From: DASVHS01 sp038244815
GTDB taxonomy: Bacteria; Acidobacteriota; Thermoanaerobaculia; Gp7-AA8
Direction: 5' to 3'
Assembly (NCBI GenBank): GCA_038244815.1
Contig: JBBRTB010000010.1
Location: 91,399-155,398 of the forward strand
Length of the DNA: 64,000 nucleotides
The notes under the pieces are model-generated. The model worked only from the letters and a program-made list of their open reading frames with translations. It ran no database searches and was not told where the DNA came from. Positions 16,694-25,669 of this stretch are shown in pieces. How positions within the stretch are numbered: the stretch's first letter is position 1; each line of letters starts with the position of its first letter. Made by a program: the position numbers and the translations under genes.

Positions 16694-16763
16694 GTGCCGG
16701 CTGAAGCCGGCACCTACACTGAAGCCGGCACCCACACGTGTAGGTGCCGGCTTCAGCCGGCAC
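16694..16763. repeat. 26-bp perfect inverted repeat with a third internal copy
   Basis: 16694-16719 is exactly the reverse complement of 16738-16763 (core GTGCCGGCTGAAGCCGGCAC). A partial third copy, TGAAGCCGGCACCCACAC, sits between the arms. The core is itself palindromic. It lies between two tandem genes and looks like a REP-type palindromic unit; it could also act as a transcription attenuator. No T-tract follows. Confidence 0.85.
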
Positions 16764-16767
16764 GCGT

Positions 16768-17727
16768 TCACTGGATCGGCTGGTCGGCGGCTTTGCCCGT
16801 CTTCATCGTCTGCGGCCAGTTGCCGGTCAGCTCCAGCGGCCGGCCGCTGGTCACGATCTCGACGAGCACCTCGGCCATGTTCTTCACCATCCAGTCGAAG
16901 TTCTCTTTGCCGACCGAATAGACGTCCGCGTCGGGAGCGGCGTTCATGAAATCGATGGCATAGGGGACGCCGCCGCGCAGCGCGAACTCGACCGTGTTCA
17001 TGTCGTAGCCGAGTCCGTCGCACAGGGCCAGAGCATCGCGCCGCATGCGCTCCAGGAGCTCCGGCGGCGTCTTGAAGTTCGCGGCGTAACGGAGGTGGTA
17101 CGGCTGCTTCGGGTCGTACTGCATGATGCGCACGCGCTTGCGGCCCAGGACGTAGCAGCGGAAGTAGGCGTCGAACTCGATCGCCTCCTGGGCCATCATG
17201 GTCAGGTCGCGAGTCTGATCGTACGCGGCGAAGAATTCCGTCGGGTTGTGGACCTTGTAGACGTCCTTCCATCCGCCGCCATACGCCGGCTTCATGAAGA
17301 CGGGCCAGCCGAGATAGTCGAAGACCTCGTCCCAGTTCACCCACTTCATGTTGCGAAAAGACCTGGCCTCCGTGTTCGGCGGGTACTGTTTATGCGGAAG
17401 CAGAACGGTGCGCGGAACGGCCACCTCGACAGATTTCGCGACGAGGTTGTCGAAGAATTTGTCGTCGGCCGACCACCAGATCGGATTGTTTACGATCTTT
17501 ACGCCCGACGCGGCCGCACACTTGAGGTACGTGCGGTAGAACGGAACCTCGTGGCTGATGCGGTCGAGGATCAGGTCGTACGGAAAGACGCCGTCGTCCT
17601 TGACATACGACATCTCGACGGCGGCCGCCTCGACCTGATCTCCGCCACGTGAATTGATCTCGTTGATCAATGCCCACGGGAACGTGTCTTCCATCCCGAA
17701 CAACAGCCCGATCTTTTTCTTGCGCAT
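16768..17727 (-). CDS. ATP-grasp ligase
   Basis: ATG at 17725-17727 gives MRKKKIGLLFGMEDTFPW, a good Rossmann-like first strand. The middle has VFMKPAYGGGWKDVYKV (ATP-grasp glycine-rich loop after a Lys) and EAIEFDAYFRCYVLGRKRVRIMQYDP; the C-terminal part NTVEFALRGGVPYAIDFMNAAPDAD carries the usual acidic metal-binding pattern (Glu...Asp...Asn). About 319 aa. The amino/carboxylate substrates cannot be read from sequence. Same strand as the YbdK-type ligase and divergent from the esterase, so it is probably part of one amide-forming pathway. Confidence 0.85.
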   Translation of the reverse strand: MRKKKIGLLFGMEDTFPWALINEINSRGGDQVEAAAVEMSYVKDDGVFPYDLILDRISHEVPFYRTYLKCAAASGVKIVNNPIWWSADDKFFDNLVAKSVEVAVPRTVLLPHKQYPPNTEARSFRNMKWVNWDEVFDYLGWPVFMKPAYGGGWKDVYKVHNPTEFFAAYDQTRDLTMMAQEAIEFDAYFRCYVLGRKRVRIMQYDPKQPYHLRYAANFKTPPELLERMRRDALALCDGLGYDMNTVEFALRGGVPYAIDFMNAAPDADVYSVGKENFDWMVKNMAEVLVEIVTSGRPLELTGNWPQTMKTGKAADQPIQ

Positions 17728-17786
17728 GCGCGGCCTCTCCGGAGGGGAGGCATCGTATAGAATCGCGCGCGCCCTCGGCAACGAAC

Positions 17787-18494
17787 ATGTACCGCGAATA
17801 CGTTCAATGGTGGAGCCCATCACTCGGCAGGGCCATGGAGTTTCTATGGTTCGGCAAATTCGGGCGCCCGGTGATGCTCTTTCCGACGTCCGCGGGGCGC
17901 TTCAACGAGAACGAAGACTTCGGACTGACGGATTCGCTGGCTGACAAGGTCGATTCCGGCGAGATTCAGCTCGTGCTCGTCGACACGGTCAACAACGAGA
18001 GCTGGTACAACCAGTCGGTCCACCCGGCAGTCCGCGCGGCGCGTCACGTGCAGTACGACGCCTATCTGCGCCACGAGATGGTGCCGTACATCTTCAATCG
18101 CGCGCAGCGTGGAGACCTGGCGGTCTACGGAGCGAGCTTCGGCGCCTATCACGCCTCCAACTTCGCGGCCCGTTATCCCGACGTGGTCAGCAAAGCCATC
18201 TGCTTTTCGGGTGTGTACGACATCCACTCGTTTCTCGACGGTTACTGGGACGAGAACTGCTACTTCAATTGCCCGACCGCCTATATCCCGAATATGAACA
18301 GCGAATGGGCGACGAAGCTGTCGCGCCTGTCATGGATCATCGCCACGGGCGAATACGACTCGATCGTGCAGGAGAACCGCGACTTCTCGGCGCTGTTGTG
18401 GTCGAAGGGCATCGGCAACCACAGCGAGTTCTGGGGCGGCGTCTTCGGCCATGACTGGCCGTGGTGGCGGGAAAACCTGCGGCGGTTTGTGTGA
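17787..18494 (+). CDS. alpha/beta-hydrolase esterase (COG4947-like)
   Basis: ATG at 17787 (MYREYVQWWSPSLGR) fits the family; longer frames upstream run into the ATP-grasp gene. Nucleophile elbow is GASFGAYHASNFAARYP (Ser in G-x-S-x-G), an oxyanion-like VMLFPTSAGRFNENEDFG is near the N-terminus, and the C-terminal FGHDWPWW holds the likely catalytic His. 235 aa. Members are annotated as putative esterases and are often found with ATP-grasp and YbdK-type genes. Divergent from the ligase with only a 59-bp shared promoter gap, implying common control. Confidence 0.88.
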   Translation: MYREYVQWWSPSLGRAMEFLWFGKFGRPVMLFPTSAGRFNENEDFGLTDSLADKVDSGEIQLVLVDTVNNESWYNQSVHPAVRAARHVQYDAYLRHEMVPYIFNRAQRGDLAVYGASFGAYHASNFAARYPDVVSKAICFSGVYDIHSFLDGYWDENCYFNCPTAYIPNMNSEWATKLSRLSWIIATGEYDSIVQENRDFSALLWSKGIGNHSEFWGGVFGHDWPWWRENLRRFV

Positions 18495-18497
18495 TGA

Positions 18498-18580
18498 CAC
18501 TTCTGAGCGCGAAGGATCCGGGCGGTGGCATCGCGCCCCCCGCCCGGATTCCTCGCCGTCTTCGCGTCTCGGAATGACCA
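18498..18580. repeat. dispersed palindromic repeat, copy 1
   Basis: An imperfect palindrome ending in CGGAATGAC on the right, with arms containing GATCCGGGCGG and CCGCCCGGATT. It is one copy of the family also seen at 43336, 43434, 44610 and 62963; the left arm here is shortened. It fills the gap between convergent genes. Confidence 0.7.
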
Positions 18581-18582
18581 GG

Positions 18583-19539
18583 CTACTTCGCGGCGTGATG
18601 CTGCGCCATGACCCTGCGCAGTGAATCGGCCGGAATCGTTCCGCTGATGCGGACCGCGCCGTTGCTTCGCTCGACATTGAAGCGCCGCAGCACGGAGACG
18701 AGGTCCGGGTGCTGGTCCTTGACGGCCAGGCGCATTGCCGAGAGCGCGCCGCGCACGGTGTCTTCGACGAGTTGCAGCGTGTCCTCGTCATTCGCCAGGC
18801 CGAACGCGCCGAGTCTCACGGCGTCGCCGGTATCGGTGGCCCAGAAGCCGACGGTGGAGATGCTCTGCACCGCCGCCGCGAGAGCCTGACGGGAAGCGTC
18901 ACCTCCCGACGGGATGTGGGGAGCACCGGAGAGCCGGGAAGCGCGCGTGACATCGACGAGCGCCCAGGCCGTGGCATTGAGATCGATCCTGGAGAGACTG
19001 CCTCCGAGGAGGGCGGTGGTGGCAAAGGAGCTGCCGCCACTGGCACGCGTGCCGAGCGCTTCGACGACCGCGCCCTCGCTGCCGACGATCACGAGATGTG
19101 CGTCGGGGAAGGCCACGGCGCCCTTTCGCTGGGAGTCGGGCAGCATGAAGTACGGGCCGTTCGCACTGGAACGCGGGGTGGCACCGCGCGCCACGAGGGC
19201 CTTTGTCAGACGATCGACGTTGAAGCGGCCGTCCGCGAGGACCACCACGTCGGCGTCATGGCCGAGGTTCGTGCGCGGCGACGTGGCCACGACCACCACG
19301 TCGATGTCTTTGGCCGGATCGAGCCCGGCTTCTGTCAGGAACCGGTCGGCGTCACCGTTGCTGCTGACGTGGTCCGTGTTTTCGAACAGTGCGTTGGCGA
19401 TCGCGCTGGTGCGGATCTGATTGATGCGCACGACGCCGACGGTCACGGCGTCGCTCGGAATGAGCGACATGGCGTCGGTCTTTGCCATCGCCGCGGTTGT
19501 GGCGAGCATGAGCGCTGCTGCGATGAGAACCTTTTTCAT
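18583..19539 (-). CDS. exported protein of unknown function
   Basis: Clear signal peptide (MKKVLIAAALMLATTAAMAK). The mature ~298 residues are an alternating alpha/beta protein with no catalytic motif that I recognise; patterns such as IDVVVVATSP, DADVVVLADGRFN and FPDAHLVIVGSEGAVVEAL recall periplasmic DUF3352-like proteins, but this is weak. The stop of the ABC permease gene directly precedes the ATG (TAG-ATG), so it is translated as the third gene of an ABC-exporter operon and may be an accessory or substrate of it. Confidence 0.65.
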   Translation of the reverse strand: MKKVLIAAALMLATTAAMAKTDAMSLIPSDAVTVGVVRINQIRTSAIANALFENTDHVSSNGDADRFLTEAGLDPAKDIDVVVVATSPRTNLGHDADVVVLADGRFNVDRLTKALVARGATPRSSANGPYFMLPDSQRKGAVAFPDAHLVIVGSEGAVVEALGTRASGGSSFATTALLGGSLSRIDLNATAWALVDVTRASRLSGAPHIPSGGDASRQALAAAVQSISTVGFWATDTGDAVRLGAFGLANDEDTLQLVEDTVRGALSAMRLAVKDQHPDLVSVLRRFNVERSNGAVRISGTIPADSLRRVMAQHHAAK

Positions 19540-20397
19540 CTAGAACTCCTTTCGGGTAAAGAACCAGGAAGCGAGGGCGAGACAGGCCACGGCAAACGCG
19601 GCCGTGGAGAGATAAGGGGCGAGACCGACGTCGACGGTCATCCGCTGTGAGAGCTCGCCGCCGGAGACGTAACCGAAGACGGCCTGCCCGAGCTCCGTCG
19701 TCTTCGGAACGATCCAGTAGAGGGTATTCGTCAGCCAGACCTGCCAGTCCTTCGAGAACGCCGCGGAGACGCGCTTGAGCGCGAAGAGCAGCGGAGCGAA
19801 GAAGAACAACGCGTACGTCGACATGATGGACACGCCGGTCGACGACGTCACCACCCCGACCACGAACGCGAACGCCAGCATGGTGGCCACGACCAAGAGG
19901 TTGATGGCTCCGGCCAGGATGAATCGTGGATGGACGATATGCGTCTTCCACATCACGATCAGCCAGATCGATCCGAACAGGTAGAGGATGTTGCTCGTCG
20001 CCAGAACCAGTCCCGCCACATAGCGCGACATCAGCAGGCGCACCCGGCCGACGGGCCGCGCCAGATAGAGATCGATGGTTCCTTTTTCCTGAAGGCGGGG
20101 AACGAGATGTGCCGTGGCGAAGATCGCCAGGAACGTGCAGAGGAAGTAGAGGACGGTAGAGAACGTCGACTCGAATCCCAGGACGAGCTTCTCGATGTCG
20201 ATGTCGCCGGCGTGCCGGATCTGGGCCTTGTGGCCGAACAACTGCGCGCCGGCGAGCGTGCCGTTGACGATGTCCAGGTTCACGGCCGATGCAAAAATGA
20301 GGATGAATAATGACGACAATAAAAAGTAAGCAATTAACGTCCAGCGCGCGGCCGCCTCGCGCATGACGTCTTCGATGTTGGCGAGCAGGATCTTCAT
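19540..20397 (-). CDS. ABC-2 type transporter permease
   Basis: 285 residues with six hydrophobic segments (for example WTLIAYFLLSSLFILIFAS, STVLYFLCTFLAIFATA, LLMSRYVAGLVLATSNILYLF, LVVATMLAFAFVVGVVTSS, LFFFAPLLFALK and a C-terminal TM), plus the LVPRLQEKGTIDLYLARPVGR amphipathic coupling region common in ABC-2 permeases. Pairs with the ATPase gene through an ATGA overlap. The DNA for the first membrane helix (about 20291-20340) is only ~30% GC, an AT-rich island in a GC-rich gene. Confidence 0.85.
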   Translation of the reverse strand: MKILLANIEDVMREAAARWTLIAYFLLSSLFILIFASAVNLDIVNGTLAGAQLFGHKAQIRHAGDIDIEKLVLGFESTFSTVLYFLCTFLAIFATAHLVPRLQEKGTIDLYLARPVGRVRLLMSRYVAGLVLATSNILYLFGSIWLIVMWKTHIVHPRFILAGAINLLVVATMLAFAFVVGVVTSSTGVSIMSTYALFFFAPLLFALKRVSAAFSKDWQVWLTNTLYWIVPKTTELGQAVFGYVSGGELSQRMTVDVGLAPYLSTAAFAVACLALASWFFTRKEF

Positions 20398-21362
20398 GAT
20401 TGCTCCATGCCGCCCACCTGAACGTCCGCCGCCCGGATGAGGTCGACGAACACGTCTTCAAGCGTCGAGCGGACCGGAGACAACTCCGACAGCACGGCGC
20501 CGCGGGCACGCGCCGTGTCGACGAGCGCGTTGAGGTGCTGCAGATCGTTCACTGCCAGCACCATGTGGCCGTTCACGCGCTCAACGACCGCGCCGCTCTC
20601 GCGGAACGCGCTGACGAGCGCATCGTCGATCGGTGCGGCCACCATCTTGTACTTCGCCGACTTGCGCGTCAGTTCGTCGATCGTTCCTTCCGCGGCCACT
20701 TTGCCGTTGCGCAGGACGGCGACGCGGTCGCACGTCAGCTCGATCTCCGAGAGAAGATGAGAATTCAGCAGCACCGCTGTCCCGCTCTTCGCCTCTTCGC
20801 GCAGGAGATCGCGGATCTCGCGGCGGCCCACCGGGTCGACGCCGTCCGTTGGCTCGTCGAGCAGAAGGATGTTCGGTGAGTGAACCAGAGCGGCGGCCAG
20901 ACCGAGGCGCTGGGTCATACCCTTGGAGAACTTCTTGATGCGCACGTCCGCCCAGGGAGCCAGGCCCATGCGCTCGAGCAACTCCATCGAGCGCGTGCGG
21001 ATGGCGCTGCCGTCCATCTCGGACATTCGCCCGAAGATCGACAGCGCCTGCCGCGCCGTCAGGTATCCCGGAATCTTGTGTCCCTCCGGAAGGTAGCCGA
21101 CGCGTCGCCGCGATTCCGGATCGGAGACGGGCAGGCCGCTGACCAGCGCCTTGCCTTCCGTGGCCCGCGTCAGACCCAGGAGGATCTTGACTGTGGTGGT
21201 CTTCCCGGCGCCGTTCGGGCCGAGCAGCCCGAAGAGCTCGCCTTCCCGGACGGCGAAGTCGATCCCGTCGAGCGCGACGATCCGCTGTCCTCCCAGCGAG
21301 GAGCGATATTCCTTCCGGAGAGCCGAGACTTCGATGGGTGATTTCATGGTCGTGGTCGACAT
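20394..21362 (-). CDS. ABC transporter ATP-binding protein
   Basis: 322 residues with Walker A GLLGPNGAGKTTT, Q-loop region VGYLPEGHK, signature SKGMTQRLGLAAAL, Walker B NILLLDEPTDGVDP and an H-switch in LLNSHLLSEIE. The C-terminal ~90 residues are the extra domain typical of drug/polysaccharide-type ABC-2 ATPases. ATG at 21360-21362 or MKSP five codons later are both possible. First gene of an exporter operon with the permease and the exported protein. Substrate not determinable. Confidence 0.95.
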   Translation of the reverse strand: MSTTTMKSPIEVSALRKEYRSSLGGQRIVALDGIDFAVREGELFGLLGPNGAGKTTTVKILLGLTRATEGKALVSGLPVSDPESRRRVGYLPEGHKIPGYLTARQALSIFGRMSEMDGSAIRTRSMELLERMGLAPWADVRIKKFSKGMTQRLGLAAALVHSPNILLLDEPTDGVDPVGRREIRDLLREEAKSGTAVLLNSHLLSEIELTCDRVAVLRNGKVAAEGTIDELTRKSAKYKMVAAPIDDALVSAFRESGAVVERVNGHMVLAVNDLQHLNALVDTARARGAVLSELSPVRSTLEDVFVDLIRAADVQVGGMEQS

Positions 21363-21470
21363 GAGAGGGCCGGCGACGATGCCTGTGCCCGATGTAGCTT
21401 ACGGCCCTGTCACGGTGAAGTTGCGTTGCAGAATGGAATCGGCAAATCCTGCGTTTCAACAGGCGCTCCG

Positions 21471-24400
21471 ATGTCCGAATTCGCGGTGTTTTTCGACCCC
21501 TCCCGCAAACGCTGGTGGTGGATCAAACGGATCAGTACGGTCCTGGGACTGCTGTCTGTCATCGTCGTCAGCGTTTTTCTGCTGAGCATCTTCACCGCGC
21601 CGTTCCTCCCGGATATGCCCGGCATCACCAGCGCCATCAAGCGCACCCTCCGTACGTCGGTGCACGTGCCGCACAAACAGACCCGGCTCACGCAGTTCCT
21701 GGCGAAGAAGTCGCACGAGAAGCTCGTCGCCGAGATCAAACGCGACAAGAAGCTGCTGGTCATCCAGAAGGCGAAGACGGCGTTTAAGGGGCCGAACATC
21801 GTGGCCGCGTTTTACGCTCCGTGGCAGGAGACGGGGCTGCATTCGCTCCGCGCGAACGCCTCGAAGATGACGCATCTCCTGCCGGCCTGGGTCCACCTCA
21901 GTCCGGACGGCGGCGGACTCGATCTTCACGACTTCGATCCCGCGCTCACACCCCACAACAAGGAAGTGCTGGAGATCGCGCGCACGAACAACCTGAGCAT
22001 CGTGCCGGTCTTCAGCAACGCCGAGCTCAGCGACTTCGACGCCCAGCGCGCGCATCGGATGCTCAGCTCACCCGAACTGCAGGACAAGATCATCCTGGGG
22101 CTGCTGCAGTGGGTGCTGCAGAACAGGTTTCAGGGGATCAACGTCGATCTGGAGAACCTCGCTCCGGGCGACGACGCGCTCATCGTTCCGTTCCTTGCGA
22201 AATTGCGGGCGAAGTTCAAACCGCACGCGCTTTCCGTCTCCATGGACCTCGAAGCCCATCCCGGCGCCCGGCTGGACTGGCGCCGTGTCTCCGCGATCTG
22301 CGATTTCGTCGTGGTCATGGCCTACGACGAACACTCATCGATGAGTGAGCCGGGTCCGATCTCGTCGATGGACTGGTATCGCAACATCGTGGCCCGGGCC
22401 GCCGCGCAGATTCCGCGCGACAAGCTGGTCATCGGCATGGCGAACTACGCCTACGACTGGACCGAAGGGGAGCGGGAAGCCGAACCGCTGTCGTACCAGG
22501 AGGCGCTCGTCCGCGCCCGCGACAACCGCCCCGATGAGAAGACGGAAAAACTCATCGACTTCGACCCCGTGGCGCTGAATCCGACGTTCTGGTACGTCGA
22601 TGAGGCGAACAGGAACCACGAGGTCTGGTTCCTCGACGCCATCACGCTCGCGAACCAGTGGACGATCGCATCGGACTTCAATCCGCGCGGCGTGGCCATC
22701 TGGGTCCTGGGCATGACCGATCCCTCGGTGTGGAACTTCATCGACCGTACAGGCATCAGGCCGAGCGTGGCCGGGTTGCAGGTCATCACCTACCCGTTCG
22801 ACGTCGAGTTCATCGGCGACGGCGAGATCCTGCGCGTCCGCTCCCAGCCGACCAAGGGATCGCGATCCCTCGAAACCGACCCGCAGACCGGTCTCATCTC
22901 CGACGAGGTCTATCACCAATTCCCCACTTCGTACGTCATCGAGCGCAGCGGCTACCGGCCGAAGACCATCGCGCTGACGATCGACGACGGCCCGGCCGAG
23001 GGGTACACGAGCCAGATGCTCGACGAGCTCAAGACCGCAAAGGTGAAAGCCACGTTCTTCCTCATCGGCGAGAACGCGGAGCGCTATCCGGGCCTGGTGC
23101 GGCGCATCTGGCGTGAAGGTCACGAAATCGGCAACCACTCGTACACGCATCCGAACATCGGCGCGATGCCGGAGCAGCGTGCACGCGCGGAATTGAACGC
23201 GACGCAGCGTGTGATCCAGAGCATCATCGGGCGCTCCACGTATCTGTTCCGCCCGCCGTACAACGCGGACGCGGAGCCGACGAGCGCGGAAGAAGTGAAA
23301 CCGGTGGCGTTCGCCACATCGCTGCGCTACGTCATCGTCGGCGAGTATCTCGATCCGCAGGACTGGAACACGGACGAGACCCTGCCCGACGGGACGCGGC
23401 ATCACCGCACCGCGGACGAGATGCTGCAGTCCGTTCTCGCGCAGCTCGATGTCGAGAAGGGCAACTGCATCCTTCTGCACGATGGAGGCGGCAACCGCAG
23501 GGAGACGGTGAAGCTCATTCCCATGCTCATCAGCGAATTGACGAAGCGCGGCTACAGGTTCGTGATGGTCTCCGATCTCGTCGGAAAGACGCGCGACGAC
23601 GTGAATCCGCCCGTGAGCAACACCGCCGCGCTGATGGTGGCGATGCTGGCCAGCGACCGCATCGTCTTCGAGATCCTCTATCTCGTCGAGCTCGTCCTGG
23701 GCATCACCTTCATGTCGGCGATCGCGCTCGGTGCCGCGCGCGTGCTGTTCGTCACCGTGCTCGCTCTGGTGGCGCGCCGTCGTGAGAAGCACGAGACGTT
23801 CGATCCCTCGTTCCGCCCGTCGGTGAGCGTCATCATCGCCGCGTTCAACGAGGCCAAAGTGATCGGGCGGACGATCGAGGCCGTGCTGGCCAGTCACTAT
23901 CCAGATCTCGAGATCGTCGTCGTCGATGACGGCTCGAGCGACGACACATCGGGCGTGGTGACCACCCTCTTCGGCGACCGGCCGGAAGTTCGCATGCTCC
24001 GTCAGCCCAACGGCGGGAAAGCCTCCGCGCTCAACCGCGGGATCGAAGCGGCGCGCGGGGAGATCATCGTCGCGCTCGACGCCGATACGCTGTTTCTTCC
24101 GGACACGATCTCGAAGCTGGTCCGCCGCTTCGAAGATCCGGGAGTGGGTGCCGTGGCCGGTAACGTCAAGGTCGGCAATCGCATCAACCCGCTGACGTAC
24201 TGGCAGGCCATCGAATACATCACCAGCCAGAATCTCGATCGTCGCGCCTACGCGGCCATCAACTCCGTTTCCGTGGTCCCGGGTGCGGTCGGAGCGTGGC
24301 GGCGCAGCGCCATCGTGCGGGCCGGCGGCTATTCGACCGACACCATGGCCGAGGACATGGATCTGACCTGGAGGATCCGGCGCGGGGGATGGCAGATCAA

Positions 24401-24956
24401 GACGGACTCCGATGCCATCGGCTACACAGAGGCGCCGGACACGTTCCGCATGCTGTTCCGGCAGCGCTTTCGATGGGCGTTCGGGACGCTGCAGTCGTTG
24501 TGGAAGCATCGCGGCGCGCTCGGGCGCTACGGATGGTTCGGCCGCGTCATGCTGCCGACGCTGTGGCTGTTCCAGATCGTCTATCAGGCGCTTTCGCCCC
24601 TGATCGATCTGCAGATCCTGTGGACCCTCGGCACGGTGGCTCAGGCGGTGCTGCGTGGGCGTCTCACCCAGGACTGGCAGCCACTGCCGGCCGCGCTGAC
24701 GTCGCTCTACCTGATCGGGTTCATGTACGCGTTCTTCTTTGTCGTCGAGCTCATCGGCGCCGCCATCGCGTTCAAGCTCGATCGCGAGGACGGCCGCATG
24801 CTGATGTGGCTGTTCTGGCAGCGCTTCCTCTATCGCCAGCTCATGTACGCGGTGCTGCTGAAGTCACTCAAAACCGCGGCCTCCGGCATGCGCACCGGCT
24901 GGGGAAAGCTGGAGCGAAAAGGAACCGTCGAGCTCCTGCCGACGCTGGACACATAG
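21471..24956 (+). CDS. GH18-like / NodB deacetylase / GT2 glycosyltransferase fusion
   Basis: ATG at 21471 (MSEFAVFFDPSRKR). A transmembrane segment lies near residue 22-45. Residues ~85-410 are a GH18-like domain with VDLEN around 224 in place of the usual DxDxE. At ~500-680 is a polysaccharide deacetylase with LTIDDGPAEG and HSYTHP metal motifs. From ~740 there are membrane helices and a processive GT2 with VVVDDGSSDD, ALDADT, AEDMDLTW and RQRFRWAFG, ending in TM helices. It probably makes or modifies a GlcNAc-type polymer and hydrolyses and deacetylates it at the surface. 1161 aa; single gene with a divergent ABC operon. Confidence 0.9.
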   Translation: MSEFAVFFDPSRKRWWWIKRISTVLGLLSVIVVSVFLLSIFTAPFLPDMPGITSAIKRTLRTSVHVPHKQTRLTQFLAKKSHEKLVAEIKRDKKLLVIQKAKTAFKGPNIVAAFYAPWQETGLHSLRANASKMTHLLPAWVHLSPDGGGLDLHDFDPALTPHNKEVLEIARTNNLSIVPVFSNAELSDFDAQRAHRMLSSPELQDKIILGLLQWVLQNRFQGINVDLENLAPGDDALIVPFLAKLRAKFKPHALSVSMDLEAHPGARLDWRRVSAICDFVVVMAYDEHSSMSEPGPISSMDWYRNIVARAAAQIPRDKLVIGMANYAYDWTEGEREAEPLSYQEALVRARDNRPDEKTEKLIDFDPVALNPTFWYVDEANRNHEVWFLDAITLANQWTIASDFNPRGVAIWVLGMTDPSVWNFIDRTGIRPSVAGLQVITYPFDVEFIGDGEILRVRSQPTKGSRSLETDPQTGLISDEVYHQFPTSYVIERSGYRPKTIALTIDDGPAEGYTSQMLDELKTAKVKATFFLIGENAERYPGLVRRIWREGHEIGNHSYTHPNIGAMPEQRARAELNATQRVIQSIIGRSTYLFRPPYNADAEPTSAEEVKPVAFATSLRYVIVGEYLDPQDWNTDETLPDGTRHHRTADEMLQSVLAQLDVEKGNCILLHDGGGNRRETVKLIPMLISELTKRGYRFVMVSDLVGKTRDDVNPPVSNTAALMVAMLASDRIVFEILYLVELVLGITFMSAIALGAARVLFVTVLALVARRREKHETFDPSFRPSVSVIIAAFNEAKVIGRTIEAVLASHYPDLEIVVVDDGSSDDTSGVVTTLFGDRPEVRMLRQPNGGKASALNRGIEAARGEIIVALDADTLFLPDTISKLVRRFEDPGVGAVAGNVKVGNRINPLTYWQAIEYITSQNLDRRAYAAINSVSVVPGAVGAWRRSAIVRAGGYSTDTMAEDMDLTWRIRRGGWQIKTDSDAIGYTEAPDTFRMLFRQRFRWAFGTLQSLWKHRGALGRYGWFGRVMLPTLWLFQIVYQALSPLIDLQILWTLGTVAQAVLRGRLTQDWQPLPAALTSLYLIGFMYAFFFVVELIGAAIAFKLDREDGRMLMWLFWQRFLYRQLMYAVLLKSLKTAASGMRTGWGKLERKGTVELLPTLDT

Positions 24957-24959
24957 GTC

Positions 24960-24986
24960 CGTCAGGGCCGCGAGCCGGCCCTGACG
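24960..24986. terminator. hairpin between convergent genes
   Basis: CGTCAGGGCC and GGCCCTGACG form a perfect 10-bp stem with a short loop, immediately after the stop of the fusion protein gene and before the stop of the convergent superoxide dismutase gene. Symmetric GC-rich hairpin without a strong U-tract, so it is a putative bidirectional terminator. Confidence 0.6.
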
Positions 24987-25009
24987 TTCAGATCCGCATG
25001 AAAGCAGAC

Positions 25010-25669
25010 CTACCGCACGTTTGCGGTCACGTGCACCGCTTCGAGCCGCTTCTCGACGACCGACCAGTCCATGTTGGCCATGAAGGCGTCGATGTACTTC
25101 GGACGGTCGGACGGTTTGTAATCGAGCAGATACGCGTGTTCCCACACGTCCATGACGATGAGCGGGATGAAGCCGGCCACGTTGCCGGTCTGATGCATTT
25201 CGATCCAGTGGTTGGACACCAGTCCGTTCGCCGGATCGAGATAACAGATCGTCCAGCCCACACCACGCATCTTGGCGACGCTGACGAAATCAGCCTTCCA
25301 GATCTCGTAGTTCGGGTAGCTGCGCTCGACCGCGGAGCGGAAGTCGCCGCGCGGTGCTTCCCCGCCACCGCCGCGTTTGAGATTGCCGAAGTAGTACTCG
25401 TGGAGGACCATGCCGTTGTTCTCGAAGCCCATGCGTCGCGTGAGCTCGGAATACGCAGGCATTTCCTCCTGGTCGACGTTGCCGTCGGCAATGATTGCGG
25501 CGATGCGCTCCGTCAGCGTGTTCGTGTTCTTGACGTAGCCCTCGTACAGCTTGAAATGCATCTCCAGCGTTTTGTCGGAGATGCCGGTGAGACCGGAGAG
25601 ATTGAAGGTTTTGGGTTTGTAGATCTTGGTTTCCATGCCCGCAAGAGCGTGCATAGAACGGTCCATCAT
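25010..25669 (-). CDS. Fe/Mn superoxide dismutase
   Basis: Metal ligands are visible: His in EMHFKLYEGYVKNTN, His in MVLHEYYFGNL, and the DVWEHAYLLDY motif (Asp and His). Also NHWIEMHQTG, a variable segment. It converts superoxide to peroxide; the metal cannot be decided. The ATG at 25667-25669 overlaps the stop of the EgtB-like gene as ATGA; an internal ATG (METKIYK) is the other plausible start. Last gene of a five-gene run. About 219 aa, near the usual ~200. Confidence 0.93.
   Translation of the reverse strand: MMDRSMHALAGMETKIYKPKTFNLSGLTGISDKTLEMHFKLYEGYVKNTNTLTERIAAIIADGNVDQEEMPAYSELTRRMGFENNGMVLHEYYFGNLKRGGGGEAPRGDFRSAVERSYPNYEIWKADFVSVAKMRGVGWTICYLDPANGLVSNHWIEMHQTGNVAGFIPLIVMDVWEHAYLLDYKPSDRPKYIDAFMANMDWSVVEKRLEAVHVTANVR

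Noticed and set aside
22335..24509. A 724-codon open frame on the minus strand
   Set aside because: It is the antisense of the GH18/deacetylase/GT2 gene, with His/Asp/Arg-rich composition typical of shadow frames in GC-rich DNA.
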